Shown here: positions 30,101 to 37,873 of the stretch, one piece after another
Layout of the letters: every line of letters starts with the position of its first letter
Position numbering within the stretch: position 1 is the first letter of the stretch
Source: Antedon bifida
Lineage: Eukaryota > Echinodermata > Crinoidea > Comatulida > Antedonidae
Assembly (NCBI GenBank): GCA_963402885.1
Contig: OY727102.1
Coordinates: forward strand, 21,266,001-21,330,000
Direction: 5' to 3'
DNA length: 64,000 nucleotides
The notes under the pieces: model-generated
Databases searched by the model: none
Seen by the model: the letters and a program-made list of their open reading frames with translations, nothing else
What the model was told of the DNA's origin: nothing
Translations under genes and position numbers: made by a program

Positions 30101-33100
30101 AAATAATTAACGAGTAGTGATACAGTAGGTTTTGTCCATTGATAACTGCCAGGTTAGGAAACAGTTTAGAAAGTGTTTTTAATTTTGTCACTCGATACAA
30201 TAACAGGTAATCGGTAATTTCGACGAGATTTGGAAGTGTGTAGATGTCGACGTCTTCCTCTCTATTATCTTCCATGAGTACAATCTGCACATAGCCTTCA
30301 ACTACAGTACAATTGATGTACCGAGCCAAAAACGATATATCATTCCTCACATTTATGGACGTACATGCTGAAATAAAACAGGTAGTACTAATTTAATTTG
30401 TATAGCATATTCAGGTATATTTATTCATATAAAAACACAAACAGAAGGCAGCCAAAGGTGGAACAATTCTGCACACATTCACAATGTAAATGACAAGCAA
30501 TAAAAAAGAGGATAGCACAAGTATTAGACAAAAATATGTAAAATCGTAAAAAGTTTAAAATGTTTACAAAAATCAAGTAAATCAGTATACTGTAGATTAG
30601 TAAACTGTGCTCTTTCAGAAAATATATAAACATACAGTAATACTTGACATACTGTACAGTACTGTTGTATTGAAAGCAGAGGCGTCATTCTGAGCTCTGT
30701 ATCCACTGTAACAGTATCTATAGCAAGTGTCTCAAATTGGCTTGCTAAAGTGTTCTCTCATTGAAAAGTCAGCACTTTGAGACGATACTATTATAAAGCG
30801 CATTACAATACATTTTTATATTTCTTTATATTTATTTCATGAAAACTGCATAATTACAAAAGTACAGCAACAAATGGTTAAATACAGCTGTAATAAGTCA
30901 TTAACCACAACAGTCTGTTTGATTTTGTGGAAGGAACAATACCAGACAATGAAGATTAGTGGTATAACAAACCAAGAAAGAATAACCCACTGACAACAGT
31001 CTAGTGTACTTTTCTTTTTAAATGTCTAGGAGAGAGGGGTTGTCCCCCTTTCCAGGCCCTTCCCCACTCAGTGCTTAATGTCTAGGAGAGAGGGGTTGTC
31101 CCCCTTTCCAGGCCCTTCCCCAACCAGTGCTTAATGTCTAGGAGAGAGGGGTTGTTCCCCTTTCCAGGCCCTTCCCTACTCAGTGCTTCACACTACTTTA
31201 CCAACTACACATGCTAAAATGTCTGTCCGGAACATAACAGTTTTTATATGATCCTGTAAAGCAGTACAAAATCCCAAAAATGAATTATCTTATTAACATA
31301 CAGAAAAAAAATGTATGTAGGCCCTCTTATTATTTTTGCTGAATAAATAAAATTTGTGTATCTATCTGTAACACAAATGTTACACACAAACTATATCTAT
31401 CACTATCACTGCACGGTTTTAAAAAATCTGGAAGATGCATTATTATTTTGAACTTCTTTAGTACACATATTAATTAAAAATTAAAGAAAAAAAGATGTTT
31501 CTTCAATTTAATGTGCACATTAATATTTACTGAGTGCTAATTAAGGCCACGTACTTTTAATTTAAAACATTCTACCCTTCTTATCAATATTCATCTAGGC
31601 TAATCCTTAAAACAGATGTTTGTTAATCCAGAATATCTTGAAATCCCTTTATGTTGACATGTTGCTGCTGCTCTAACAGTGGGAGATGTGTTGTGTTGAA
31701 TACACTCAAGGTATATTGATTGCTTTATCCAAATCAATATCCAAACTGCAGTGTTTTGTCTTCTTGGCTTTTTATACACTTTTTAAAACTAAGGGTACTG
31801 TACTGTATGTTCAGACTCATGGCGTTAAGGTAGCATTATGAATAAAGCGACATGGTTCTAAACTAGGTCGCAGATTATTGTTAGACATCTGTTATGTGTG
31901 GCGTTAATAACTCTAGCAGGATATTTTTGTTTTATCCAGTTGCAACCTATTGTTATTGTATAAATCTTTGTTTCTTTATTTACATCTTTCTGTACAGATT
32001 TTGTGGACTGATTATCTCAACAAGTTCATACAATCACATATAACCATTTATTATTGTATGTTGACCAACAACAAACCCTTTGTTTCAGGTTTGTCAATTT
32101 CAACTGAAGGTATTACTAAAGAATAAAATAGTATGGGAGAATATTAAATAAAAACAGTTACTTTATTATCAATTAATGTAAGGATTGAATGGTCTACTTT
32201 TAAGTGACAATATTTTGGATACTTTATTTCTACAACAAGCTATATCACTGATCACTATCACTATGATTTATGAGTCAGCAGCTGCTGTTGTTCAAAATAC
32301 TAACACTACAAATTCAGTCCAAGTCTTCTCATTAGAATATTTAAATGTATTGCCATTATTGATGATAAGTTGTACAACTACTACAGTACAGTAGGCTCAC
32401 GTACCAAGTCGCCAACGCCGATTGAGGGATTAATTTGAGAAAAAAAATGTTTTCTTCACCAAATTAGTGAAACTATTTTGTCTTCACTGGATTGCAAAAA
32501 AGACCTAAAAAAATCAACCGGATTCAACAAATTTATTAGCCGATTTGAAATTTGTTTTTTTTGGTCTGGTTGGATAATAATTTAACGGTGAATATGGCAA
32601 GGTAAATGACAATAATCAATTGAATGTTTCCTGTATTGTTTTAAACACTTCCTGTCAAAGTTATTCAAAGATTTTAAGACGTAATGTGTTGATATGTTTG
32701 TGTCGATGAAGATCGAAAACATCCCACACGCGAGTGAATAAAGGAGCAAATAAAACACATACATATGAATAGATACCTAAAGTTAACCATACAAATATAA
32801 TATTGTAAAACATTAAATTGTGCTTCAATAAATTGGTTATAATAAATACATATTAATTGTTATAAAATAATTGACTACATTTTGAAATTTCACACCTGAT
32901 TCCTCGAAAACGCTTCCTACAGTATCTTGATCCGATTGATTACCTTCCAGATTCATAATAATCTAAGGAAAATTCTGTCTAGAAAAGTTGGATGGCAATT
33001 TTTCCCCCATCGAGTGTTAATCCCCACCATTGAGTGGCGATTCCCCCTTTTGCCACCAGACTACATAACCATAGAGAGGCAGCATTGTCTGGTATTACTG

Positions 33101-35038
33101 CCCACATTGCTATCCTACTATATTAGGCCTATAATATCCTTCACATCATTTACCAAAACTGATTAACAAACCTTGAAAGGAACCACATGACACACCTCAC
33201 AAACATTACCCACTATCCAAGAGAACCACAGCACTCATTTATTTATATAACTTCCAACATGCCCATAAATTATTCAAAACTTTGGAATAATTCAGTCATC
33301 GTTTCTCATGACCACCAACCAAAATGACAAATTGGTGTACTGATAAACTTGGAGCATCTTCTGTATTTCATTAGTTAAATAGCAAACTTGGTATTAAAAG
33401 GTGGGGTAAAATACATTCCAATATTACTAGTGTGTTATTGTTATGCAACAGAAATAAGACCTTGTTTTTTCACACATTTTATTTGTTAGGCTACACATCA
33501 ACTGCAGGCTGTATTTTCTTCATAAAAGTAAATACTCCTCTTTATTTTGTAATTTTTAACTTAAACTCCACAGTTGGAAAATGTTTATTAATTCTGACAA
33601 CAGTAAATTTGCAATCACTCCTGTAAAGTACTGTACACTCTGTACTTGTTTACAATTGGATATAGATCACTTCAGTGAGGTGAGTTCAATACATGACCCC
33701 AGATCCCCCACTGCACACAAAGGTCAAATAATATTTTCGTATAGCTGCAATGTTTTGAAAACAAGCAGAGCATTCTTGCTTATTTTTGGCTCCTAAATAT
33801 TTAGTTCAAGAACATGCAAATCAACATACAGAATAAATTGGGAATATTAATTGGAAGTCAATCACAAAATCTGCTAATTTTAAAAATTACTATCAAACAA
33901 ACAGTAAAAATTATTTTACAGTATGTCTACAAATAGATCAAACCTATAGTATAAAAAAGACGGTGTGTTAAAGAATAGGCACACTGTCCACATCGTTTTA
34001 TTGCGGTGCCTATGCTTATACACTGAAACAATTTTTCACATTTTAAACTATACATTGATGTAAGCTCAATTGTAACCGTTATAATTGTTTTTGTATTCAA
34101 ATTAGTAAGATTGTATAACTTTGTATTGTATAGGTCTTAAGATATATAAATCCAAAGGCAAATTACTGAACAAATGACAATGCTGTGGGTATCAGTGGCT
34201 GGATCTCAATGGAGTTATACCAAAAAACAAGCGAAAAGCTAAATCAAAATGATAAAGTAAAACATCCAGAACAGTTAGCAGAGCTTTCGTGCAACACTAG
34301 CCCTTCATCAGTGCAGTCTTAAGATATATTTTCTATTCCATTCTGCAAGTTTCCCGCTGTTGAATGAGATTATGAAATAAACAAATAAATAAAAGCTAAT
34401 CTTTTAAGAATAATGTACAGTTAAAAGGTTTGTCCACAAGACCATCCGTTATCGTTAAGGAATTTCAATTCTTAAGTAACTTGTCCTCCGAAAATATGCT
34501 TGCCGCACTATGTTATTTCTGTTGGTTATGTCACGAACGTTACGAATTGTTCATCATAATAGAATTTCATAAAATCGAACACAATTCACGCTGCGCAACT
34601 GACAGCATTAAGAAAAGTCAGGTGCACAACTGTGTATGTACAGTTATACAAAATGTTAACAAGTTAGGGAAACATAACAAACAAAATTGACAGAAAGAAA
34701 TATGCAATAATATGGTTGGAGAAAAAAAGACAATACAATCACAAGGGTTATTCGCAAGTGTGGATAACCAATAATACACAAAAAAAAAAGATCTGAAGAT
34801 GAGACCAGACAATTACATTACATGTACAATAATTACAAGATAACTTTTTAAATACATAGGGTTGGCATTAGGCCTAGAAGTAGTATTTTTCCTTACCAAC
34901 TTCATCTCTCGTTCTATTAATTTCTGAAGGTGCTCTTCCTCGTTGTGCTTGACATTCCAAACTTATCATCATTGTTGTCATCAAAAATATAAATAACATT
35001 AGCCATGATGGTCTATTTTTCAAGATTATATAAATCAT
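1..35038 (-). CDS. INSR: Insulin/IGF1 receptor-like tyrosine kinase receptor, extracellular part (partial gene, 10 coding exons)
   Basis: This is the ligand-binding half of an insulin-receptor-family tyrosine kinase, a plasma-membrane receptor for insulin/IGF-like peptides. Ten exons, in order 34897-35038, 29825-30367, 11475-11644, 10911-11073, 10490-10594, 9119-9263, 8511-8731, 2960-3095, 627-841 and 1-157, join in phase with GT-AG introns to give about 665 residues. The domain order is signal peptide (1-31), L1 (about 48-215), cysteine-rich furin-like (about 216-345), L2 (about 355-490), FnIII-1 (about 497-613) and FnIII-2 (from 614, cut by the window edge). Diagnostic motifs include GAVRIEKNPVLCYI at the end of L1, FIEGSLEIEI opening L2, and WKPPTILTGNITKYRIEY in FnIII-2. 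The transmembrane and kinase domains must lie left of position 1. One such receptor is usual in invertebrates, so INSR and IGF1R cannot be separated by name. Intron 2 (18 kb) dominates the locus. Confidence 0.95.
158..626 (-). other. INSR intron 9
   Basis: AT-rich intron. I see no repeat family or coding signal; open frames here are by chance. Confidence 0.8.
627..841 (-). CDS. INSR: INSR-like exon 9: FnIII-1, second half
   Basis: 215 bp, phase 2 to phase 1. Encodes VGSCGDAGLWETQDV, then LGLKSWKQYGMYVKAFVIKG and GAQSEIVYFRTLES. The L-K-x-W-x-Q-Y-x-hydrophobic-V-K motif and GA-x-S-x-I-hydrophobic-Y-x-x-T match the F and G strands of the receptor's FnIII-1. Confidence 0.92.
917..1068. mobile_element. 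MITE, family A, copy 1 (diverged)
   Basis: Member of a ~120-165 bp palindromic family found six times in the window. The inverted ends resemble GCTCTGTCTACACTATCAAA, and the interior carries CATATATGGACATGATGAT and TGGGCACATCACA. The right end is followed by TTAA; the left end reads CTAAA. It has no coding capacity. Confidence 0.75.
1490..2805. repeat. Three local diverged AT-rich repeat copies
   Basis: Copies at about 1490-1600, 1620-1730 and 2690-2800 share, in order, a TTTAAGAACAGATTT-like stretch, GATCAAAATAAGAA and GAGGCTGGGAAAAATTTGAA. A second short motif, TATTTAGCATCATATTA, occurs at about 1738 and 1849. This looks like old local duplication inside the intron; no coding potential. 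Confidence 0.6.
2960..3095 (-). CDS. INSR: INSR-like exon 8: FnIII-1, first half
   Basis: 136 bp, phase 1 to phase 2. Encodes CKVNMLDLDFSFIESNYIHV and TWSNSDGWTWDDPRTVLGYQ followed by VIWRE. This is the start of the first fibronectin III domain, with the conserved Trp of strand B and Y-x-V of strand C. Confidence 0.9.
3203..3375 (+). mobile_element. Penelope-like retroelement fragment, copy A, with hammerhead-like motif
   Basis: About 170 bp, closely matching the complement of 34150-34326. It opens with GATGAAGGGCTAGTGTTGCC followed by CGAAAGC. This resembles the CTGATGA / helix II / GAAA core of the hammerhead ribozymes known in Penelope-like elements. The leading C-T of the core is lost here (reads AAGGATGA). 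Family assignment is inference from that motif; no reverse transcriptase is left. Confidence 0.5.
3465..3809. repeat. 51-bp satellite, left block (about 6.5 copies)
   Basis: The unit contains GGACTGCTACACTAATTACA and AACAAGCTATTATTAGACAT. Copies are spaced exactly 51 bp (GGACTGC at 3519, 3570, 3621, 3672, 3723 and 3774) and differ by only a few bases, mainly AATTAC versus ACTTAC. It is interrupted by the foldback element. Confidence 0.95.
3810..6908. mobile_element. Foldback-type transposon with subrepeat-filled arms
   Basis: The outer ends are inverted repeats beginning ATGTCTGTGAAGTTGGTTAC and matching for over 200 bp (3810-4040 against 6690-6908). The insertion is bounded by a 9-bp direct duplication, TTATTAGAC (3801-3809 and 6909-6917). 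Inside, both arms consist of ~148-bp subrepeats carrying CGCCCTCTACGGCGAATAAG. There are about 7 in one orientation (to about 5017), then about 12 in the opposite orientation. The whole can fold into a giant hairpin around about 5017. No transposase is visible, so it would be non-autonomous. The layout (long inverted arms made of tandem subrepeats, 9-bp target duplication) is that of the FB/TU class known from flies and sea urchins. Open frames inside are repeat artefacts. Confidence 0.85.
6909..7855. repeat. 51-bp satellite, right block (about 18 copies)
   Basis: Continuation of the satellite at 3465-3809 with the same unit and 51-bp period. One unit near 7785 is shortened. The final copy reads into unique sequence at about 7855. 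Confidence 0.95.
8511..8731 (-). CDS. INSR: INSR-like exon 7: L2 domain end and linker
   Basis: 221 bp, phase 2 to phase 1. Encodes YAFYVLENRNLEKIF, then NSKLSFHENPKLCISEIKKF, the conserved end of L2 (compare F-H-x-NPKLC-x-SEI in vertebrate receptors). A 27-residue polar stretch leads into FnIII-1. The donor GTAAGTAAAT runs straight into a TA microsatellite (about 8485-8503). Confidence 0.93.
8732..9118 (-). other. INSR intron 6
   Basis: Nothing recognised. A chance plus-strand frame at 8800-9045 has no family resemblance and lies inside the intron. Confidence 0.75.
9119..9263 (-). CDS. INSR: INSR-like exon 6: L2 domain, middle
   Basis: 145 bp, phase 1 to phase 2. Encodes LEESLGKVEVVSGFVSVSHS followed by YPLVTLDFLKSLREI, the repeating L-domain strands (family pattern leading to Y/L-V-S/T-L-x-F-hydrophobic). 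Confidence 0.92.
9264..10489 (-). other. INSR intron 5
   Basis: Contains MITE copy 2 (9359-9523); the remainder is AT-rich with no recognised element. A short local duplication of a CAACAATCAAATG motif occurs at about 10249 and 10273. Confidence 0.75.
9359..9523. mobile_element. MITE, family A, copy 2 (near complete)
   Basis: The inverted ends (GCTCTGTCTACACTATCAAA and its complement) are almost perfect. Flanked by TTAA on the left and TTTA on the right. Lies in INSR intron 5. Confidence 0.85.
10490..10594 (-). CDS. INSR: INSR-like exon 5: linker and start of L2 domain
   Basis: 105 bp, phase 1 to phase 1. Encodes DCQSSKQPIKSLEDAERFKD and then CTFIEGSLEIEIKN, the opening strand of the second receptor L domain (family pattern C-T-hydrophobic-x-G-S-L). 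Confidence 0.92.
10595..10910 (-). other. INSR intron 4
   Basis: Short AT-rich intron; nothing recognised. Confidence 0.75.
10911..11073 (-). CDS. INSR: INSR-like exon 4: end of cysteine-rich region
   Basis: 163 bp, phase 0 to phase 1. Starts WHKHRCVTMDDC and continues STNECVDRCPSGYTANNKSK, then CERCKIGNC. The CPSGY motif is shared with vertebrate insulin receptors at the same place. Confidence 0.93.
11074..11474 (-). other. INSR intron 3
   Basis: Nothing recognised beyond the splice sites. Confidence 0.75.
11475..11644 (-). CDS. INSR: INSR-like exon 3: furin-like cysteine-rich modules
   Basis: 170 bp, phase 1 to phase 0. Encodes VCPPECRDNCFDENTCC and SELCIAGCSKPSSDPYHC, then NACRYFISYGQCVRKCP. 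The cysteine spacing is that of the INSR/IGF1R/EGFR furin-like repeats. The acceptor is TTTCAG and the donor GTAAGA. Confidence 0.93.
12980..13032. repeat. Short tandem duplication
   Basis: Two copies of GTCAATAAAGGGTCTATAGA side by side in INSR intron 2. Confidence 0.8.
14230..14400 (+). pseudogene. Non-LTR retrotransposon ORF2, C-terminal fossil
   Basis: A plus-strand frame from 14282 reads SPRLWNGIDVHIKNRIFLPV, then FRKNIRKHFFLFN. This resembles the A-P-x-L-W-N-x-L-P...K-x-x-L-K...F motif at the end of CR1/L2/RTE-type reverse transcriptase ORFs. The frame is broken by stops just upstream, so it is a decayed insertion. Confidence 0.5.
15750..16114. repeat. 25-bp minisatellite (about 14 copies)
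   Basis: The unit is CCCCCTAGCTGTGTGTCTGC plus CAGTT or CAGTG. Some copies carry an extra GT. The array is GC-richer than its surroundings. Located in INSR intron 2. Confidence 0.95.
16853..16995. repeat. Tandem duplication of about 72 bp
   Basis: Two adjacent copies of a segment starting GTTTACAATGAAATTTATTT and ending GGTTACAAAAAGAAA, differing at a few bases. Confidence 0.9.
20490..20722. repeat. 30-bp minisatellite (about 8 copies)
   Basis: The unit is CACATATGGCATTCCCCTTT plus CTGCCAAACC. Because 30 is divisible by 3, long open frames exist on both strands. These are repeat artefacts. Confidence 0.95.
22034..22130. repeat. 25-bp tandem repeat (about 3 copies)
   Basis: The unit contains TTTGCATATTGGTGTATTTA and sits directly before the 23-bp array. 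Confidence 0.85.
22138..22390. repeat. 23-bp minisatellite (about 11 copies)
   Basis: The unit is GACACAGGCAGGTCAGACAA plus AGA. The first copies read ATAAAGA rather than ACAAAGA, and one copy is shortened. The apparent open frames are artefacts of the repeat. Confidence 0.95.
24945..25180. repeat. Three-copy tandem repeat
   Basis: Three copies of a segment starting CCTAGCTATGCTTGG and carrying CAGTGTATTACATCACGGCT. The third is separated by about 60 bp containing a partly repeated TTTTTAATAAG motif. Confidence 0.85.
25450..25530 (-). other. Exon-like segment (possible cassette exon) in INSR intron 2
   Basis: An 81-bp minus-strand segment between a good acceptor (CTCTCAG) and donor (GTAAGA). 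In phase 1 it is open and reads PHLWYDWDIDKLQAIVPNAA, then ITVELQ. Exon 2 ends in phase 1 and exon 3 begins in phase 1, so inclusion would insert 27 residues at the start of the cysteine-rich domain without breaking frame. It is less AT-rich than its surroundings. I recognise no family, and known insulin receptors have no such insert. It may be a pseudo-exon or the remnant of another gene. Confidence 0.3.
28620..28860 (+). pseudogene. Non-LTR retrotransposon ORF2 C-terminus and 3' end
   Basis: The plus strand encodes GKAPKLWNNLPNPIKNASSI, then NHCFQNTLTIKN, a clear match to the end of CR1/L2-like reverse transcriptase ORFs. It is followed by a typical 3' region with CGCTTTGGGACAATC and TATAAGCGCAAA. 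It is a 5'-truncated copy; the region left of it shows no readable reverse transcriptase. Confidence 0.7.
29323..29395 (-). mobile_element. LINE-like 3' tail (minus strand)
   Basis: Read on the minus strand: AAAGCGCATTGAGAGCCTGC, TATATGCGCTATATAAGAAC, then a TTATTATTA tail. These are features of LINE/SINE 3' ends in invertebrates. Confidence 0.45.
29825..30367 (-). CDS. INSR: INSR-like exon 2: L1 domain and start of cysteine-rich region
   Basis: 543 bp, phase 1 to phase 1. It encodes the whole L1 beta-helix: CTSINVRND near the start, CTVVEGYVQIVLM, LPNLVEITDYLLLYRV, FPNLAVINGQNLLYHYSL, and GAVRIEKNPVLCYI with the following TIEW. It closes with the first Cys-rich module (CFNNCPDPDGTC, then QLCWNDESCQK). 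The residue order matches insulin receptor family members nearly end to end without gaps. Confidence 0.95.
30776..30830 (+). mobile_element. LINE-like 3' tail
   Basis: Contains CTTTGAGACGATACTATTAT followed by AAAGCGCATTACAATACA, the usual end of CR1/RTE-like copies. No coding part is visible. Confidence 0.4.
31021..31190. repeat. 56-bp tandem repeat (3 copies)
   Basis: Copies start at 31023, 31079 and 31135. Each carries TCTAGGAGAGAGGGGTTGT and TTTCCAGGCCCTTCC and ends AGTGCTT. Confidence 0.95.
34150..34326 (-). mobile_element. Penelope-like retroelement fragment, copy B, with hammerhead-like motif
   Basis: Minus-strand copy of the repeat at 3203-3375, in INSR intron 1. Read on the minus strand it keeps the full CACTGATGAAGGGCTAG... 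GAAAGC core. One helix II pair is disrupted (GCAC instead of GCCC). The two copies are in opposite orientation at either end of the INSR region. Confidence 0.5.
34897..35038 (-). CDS. INSR: INSR-like exon 1: start codon and signal peptide
   Basis: The ATG at 35036-35038 is the first in this frame; an in-frame TGA lies upstream, before about 35085. Residues 1-31 form a secretion signal: a short basic start (KNR) followed by a hydrophobic run LMLFIFLMTTMMISL and then ECQA. The mature N-terminus would be basic (QRGRAPSEINRTRDEV). The exon ends in phase 1 at a GTAAGG donor and joins exon 2 to make the codon GCA. Confidence 0.8.
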
Positions 35039-37740
35039 GATGACTTCTATCCTAGATGAACATCCAATATAAATCAGACAGGTAAATATGGGTCAGTCAG
35101 AAGTTCAAAGTAAGTCTGCTAGCACAGGCTAGGGCTAGCTAGGCGTAGCCTAGTAGGCTAAACTCCATTTTGTCAACATGTGGGATGAGATGAGAGTGAG
35201 CAGATATAAAAAACAAACGCAGAATAAATCCACCACCCCCCAACACAACAACGCTCACTTGTCGATGTATAGCTGTAAGTTGTGTTGTAGGTTACGTAAC
35301 AGTAACCTGGCTATACAATACGTAATCCTACAAAATACACTTATTTCGTTATAGCAAGTAAATATGAAATGGCCGGCCCAAGCGTACTGTATTCTCTCCA
35401 CCACACACTAGGCCTAGCCTGCACACAGTCACAGAGCACAGTTGTTCAGCGTGTGCTTCTTCCGGTTTACCCTGCTCTTCCCGTCACATCACCACCACAC
35501 AGAGAAAAGAGCATTATTTTAGACGACAGGATGACAGATGGTTTGTTTAAAAAAACCGTTCGTAAACCTCAAATTCCGATGATTCAGCACTCTATGATAT
35601 TCCCACATAAATATCCAACGCAATATTACTATTTTTGTGAACTACTATGCTTTTTGAATGTAACCAATTTCATCTGTACAGCAGATTTCACGAATATTGC
35701 TGCTGTCTCTAGCCTCTAGTAAGTTGTTGATGCTGCTGCACGTCACATACCACACAGACGATCAAAACAACCTGTATCAATCGATAGCTTCGGACACTTC
35801 CAATATGTATAATAGGGTTATGCCTTGGTTATGCTTAACGTTAAATACAATCAAACAATCTTAAAATTGTCTAAATCTAAAACTATTTGTTAACTTTATA
35901 GTTCTGTTGTCATATAATATAAATTATAATGTTTAAAAAAAATAAATGTACAGTTTTGAATAAATACACTCCCGCGGTTCGTTCTGAATAACCTTAAATT
36001 AAATAGATTGTCCCATTTCTCAAAATTGTCAACATCCGAACGTTGCAAAAAATAATATGATCGACGACTATATTAATTTTTGTTTTCCTGTCGGACGTCG
36101 TAGGCTATTCGAATTATTGTTCTAAATTTCAGCTCATCGATGATTTTAAAATATGATATACAGTATAATAAAATGGAAACTCTCAGATTCCTCATAATCA
36201 TATCGTACAGACTACATCATTAACATAAGCAGGAGGAGGGGGAGGAGCTAAATAAAATTGCATGAAGGCCTATTGAAATACTATGTAAAACTAGAGAGAA
36301 CAGCAGAGAACAAAAACTCAGAATTCATGTAAAAAGTTTGCCTATCAGATGTTATGACATCATCATATGGCCAGTTGAATTATATTTTGCGTCACATTTA
36401 AAAGAGCGTGCATCTATATGCAACTTTATCTCCAATCGGTATTTCGTGTTCCCACCCGTAATTTAAGAAAAAACAATATCCTTTGTGTTCCCTTTTGTAG
36501 AGTCAATGTTCTTAAAAATGGTTACATCTTATAACAGTTTAGTCCAGGCCCATCCCCATATCGACATTTTTAATTCCAATCTTTATCTGTTTCGTTGTAA
36601 TTTAAGTGTTTCTGAGTTGTTGTAATTGTCTTGGTATCTGTTAAACCAAGCTGGAAGTGGCGGATTTGTTTCTGCTGTTGTTTCTGGTTTTAAAAAACAA
36701 AAAAAAAAAATATTCAAATCTCTTCAACATGTTAATATGTTTTGCTTCCGAAATCTTTTTGTTTGTTTTTATGACGTCATGTTAAAAATTAGAATAAAAG
36801 TTGTGTCCCGTAATGTCACCTACATTGTAGTTTGTATACAGTATATACTGTATATTATATTAGCTGGCGTAGACTAGACCTTACATAAAAGTCCCAAATT
36901 CAAGTCTCAAAAAAGTTGTTGCTACTATTGGATTTTACACGATCAATAAATAGTATAAAAATAAGTGAAAGATGAAAATATAAAAAGTATTATCTTGTCA
37001 CATGTGCTTGCTCACTCACCGTGTAACAAAAATGAATTTGTCTGCTTTATGTAACTGTAAATTACAGACAACATTATATAAACTGCTTCATAATATTTAT
37101 TTTTATTTGTATACAAGCAATTTATTCGTCTAATTATTTTAAATCAGATTTGAAATGATTATTAACTCAAACACAAGATATTACTAAACAAATTAAGAGC
37201 ACCTTAAATTTAAAATCAATAATACTACTGTTATACAGTATCAACAAAATTGGTAAGTCAAAAACTAAAAAAAAATTGAAGTAAAATCACTCGCAGAATT
37301 AAAAAATGGTATGAAACTACATGAATTCGTTCCAAGTCGCCCCTAAACCGTCTCGGTCCTACGTCAAGTCGGCACTTCTTGCGTTCCATGCTTTATTAGA
37401 GGCCGAGTTGACCGATTAGTTTTTGGCCGAGTTGACTTGGGCTGACTTGATGTGGGGAGAAAAGTCGCTTTGCAAGTGGACATACCACATAAAAAGTGGT
37501 AGTGGGCATTCTTCAAGCTCGCAGAATTTCTTAACCTTATTTCAGTAATTTCCTGCTGGTTTGTTAGGAATATCTTTTTAAAAATAATGAGTAATTGCAC
37601 AAATCACATAAAATAATATTGTCATAAATGCTAACACATATCCTTGCTATTTGATTGGTTGATTTCGTATAACATGGCATTGACATTAATTGCATTCAAT
37701 GATATAAGTGATCTTCTTCTGTTTAGTGAGTGGTACAACA
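35039..37740. other. Intergenic region, INSR 5' side to HMGCR 3' side
   Basis: Should contain the INSR 5' UTR/promoter and the HMGCR 3' UTR. I see no convincing TATA or other core element for INSR. A CTAG-rich patch lies at 35115-35165. An AATAAA at 37392-37397 (minus strand) could be an HMGCR polyadenylation signal, but it sits inside a dispersed-looking repeat (37325-37460) rich in GGCCGAGTTGAC. The 116-codon plus-strand frame at 35369-35719 shows no family resemblance. Confidence 0.6.
37325..37460. repeat. GGCCGAGTTGAC-containing repeat segment
   Basis: GC-richer patch with two copies of GGCCGAGTTGAC plus related GTCAAGTCGGC and GCTGACTTGATG pieces. Short internal inverted matches suggest a small dispersed element. 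Confidence 0.4.
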
Positions 37741-37873
37741 TCACCTACCATCACCCTCATTTTCCATCTTCTCCTCTTGGTTTGGGGCAGTCATAATTGT
37801 TTCTGTTTTCACATTATTCGTCAAATTTAAATTATCTGTTGTTTCATTTCCACTAGTAATATTTTGTGATGAT
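37741..37873 (-). CDS. HMGCR: HMGCR exon 20: C-terminal tail
   Basis: Residues 844-887 plus TGA at 37741-37743. Begins [20 protein letters not shown], is polar and is not conserved with vertebrates. The Ser after HNR (845) matches the AMPK-regulated serine. A donor-like GATG|GTAGGT lies just before the stop, so a longer alternative tail is possible, but the frame as it stands closes cleanly. Confidence 0.8.

Larger units (their letters stand above)
30368..34896 (-). other. INSR intron 1
   Basis: Contains a LINE-like tail near 30778, a 56-bp tandem repeat (31021-31190) and Penelope-like copy B (34150-34326). I found no exon; frames on either strand look random. Confidence 0.75.

Noticed and set aside
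35369..35719. 116-codon plus-strand frame in the INSR/HMGCR intergenic region
   Set aside because: No recognisable domain, no splice or conservation evidence, and placement over the likely INSR promoter.
37741..37760. Splice donor GATG|GTAGGT near the HMGCR stop, implying another exon
   Set aside because: The frame closes with TGA two codons later and total length (887 codons) matches the family; no continuing conserved sequence is expected after this point.
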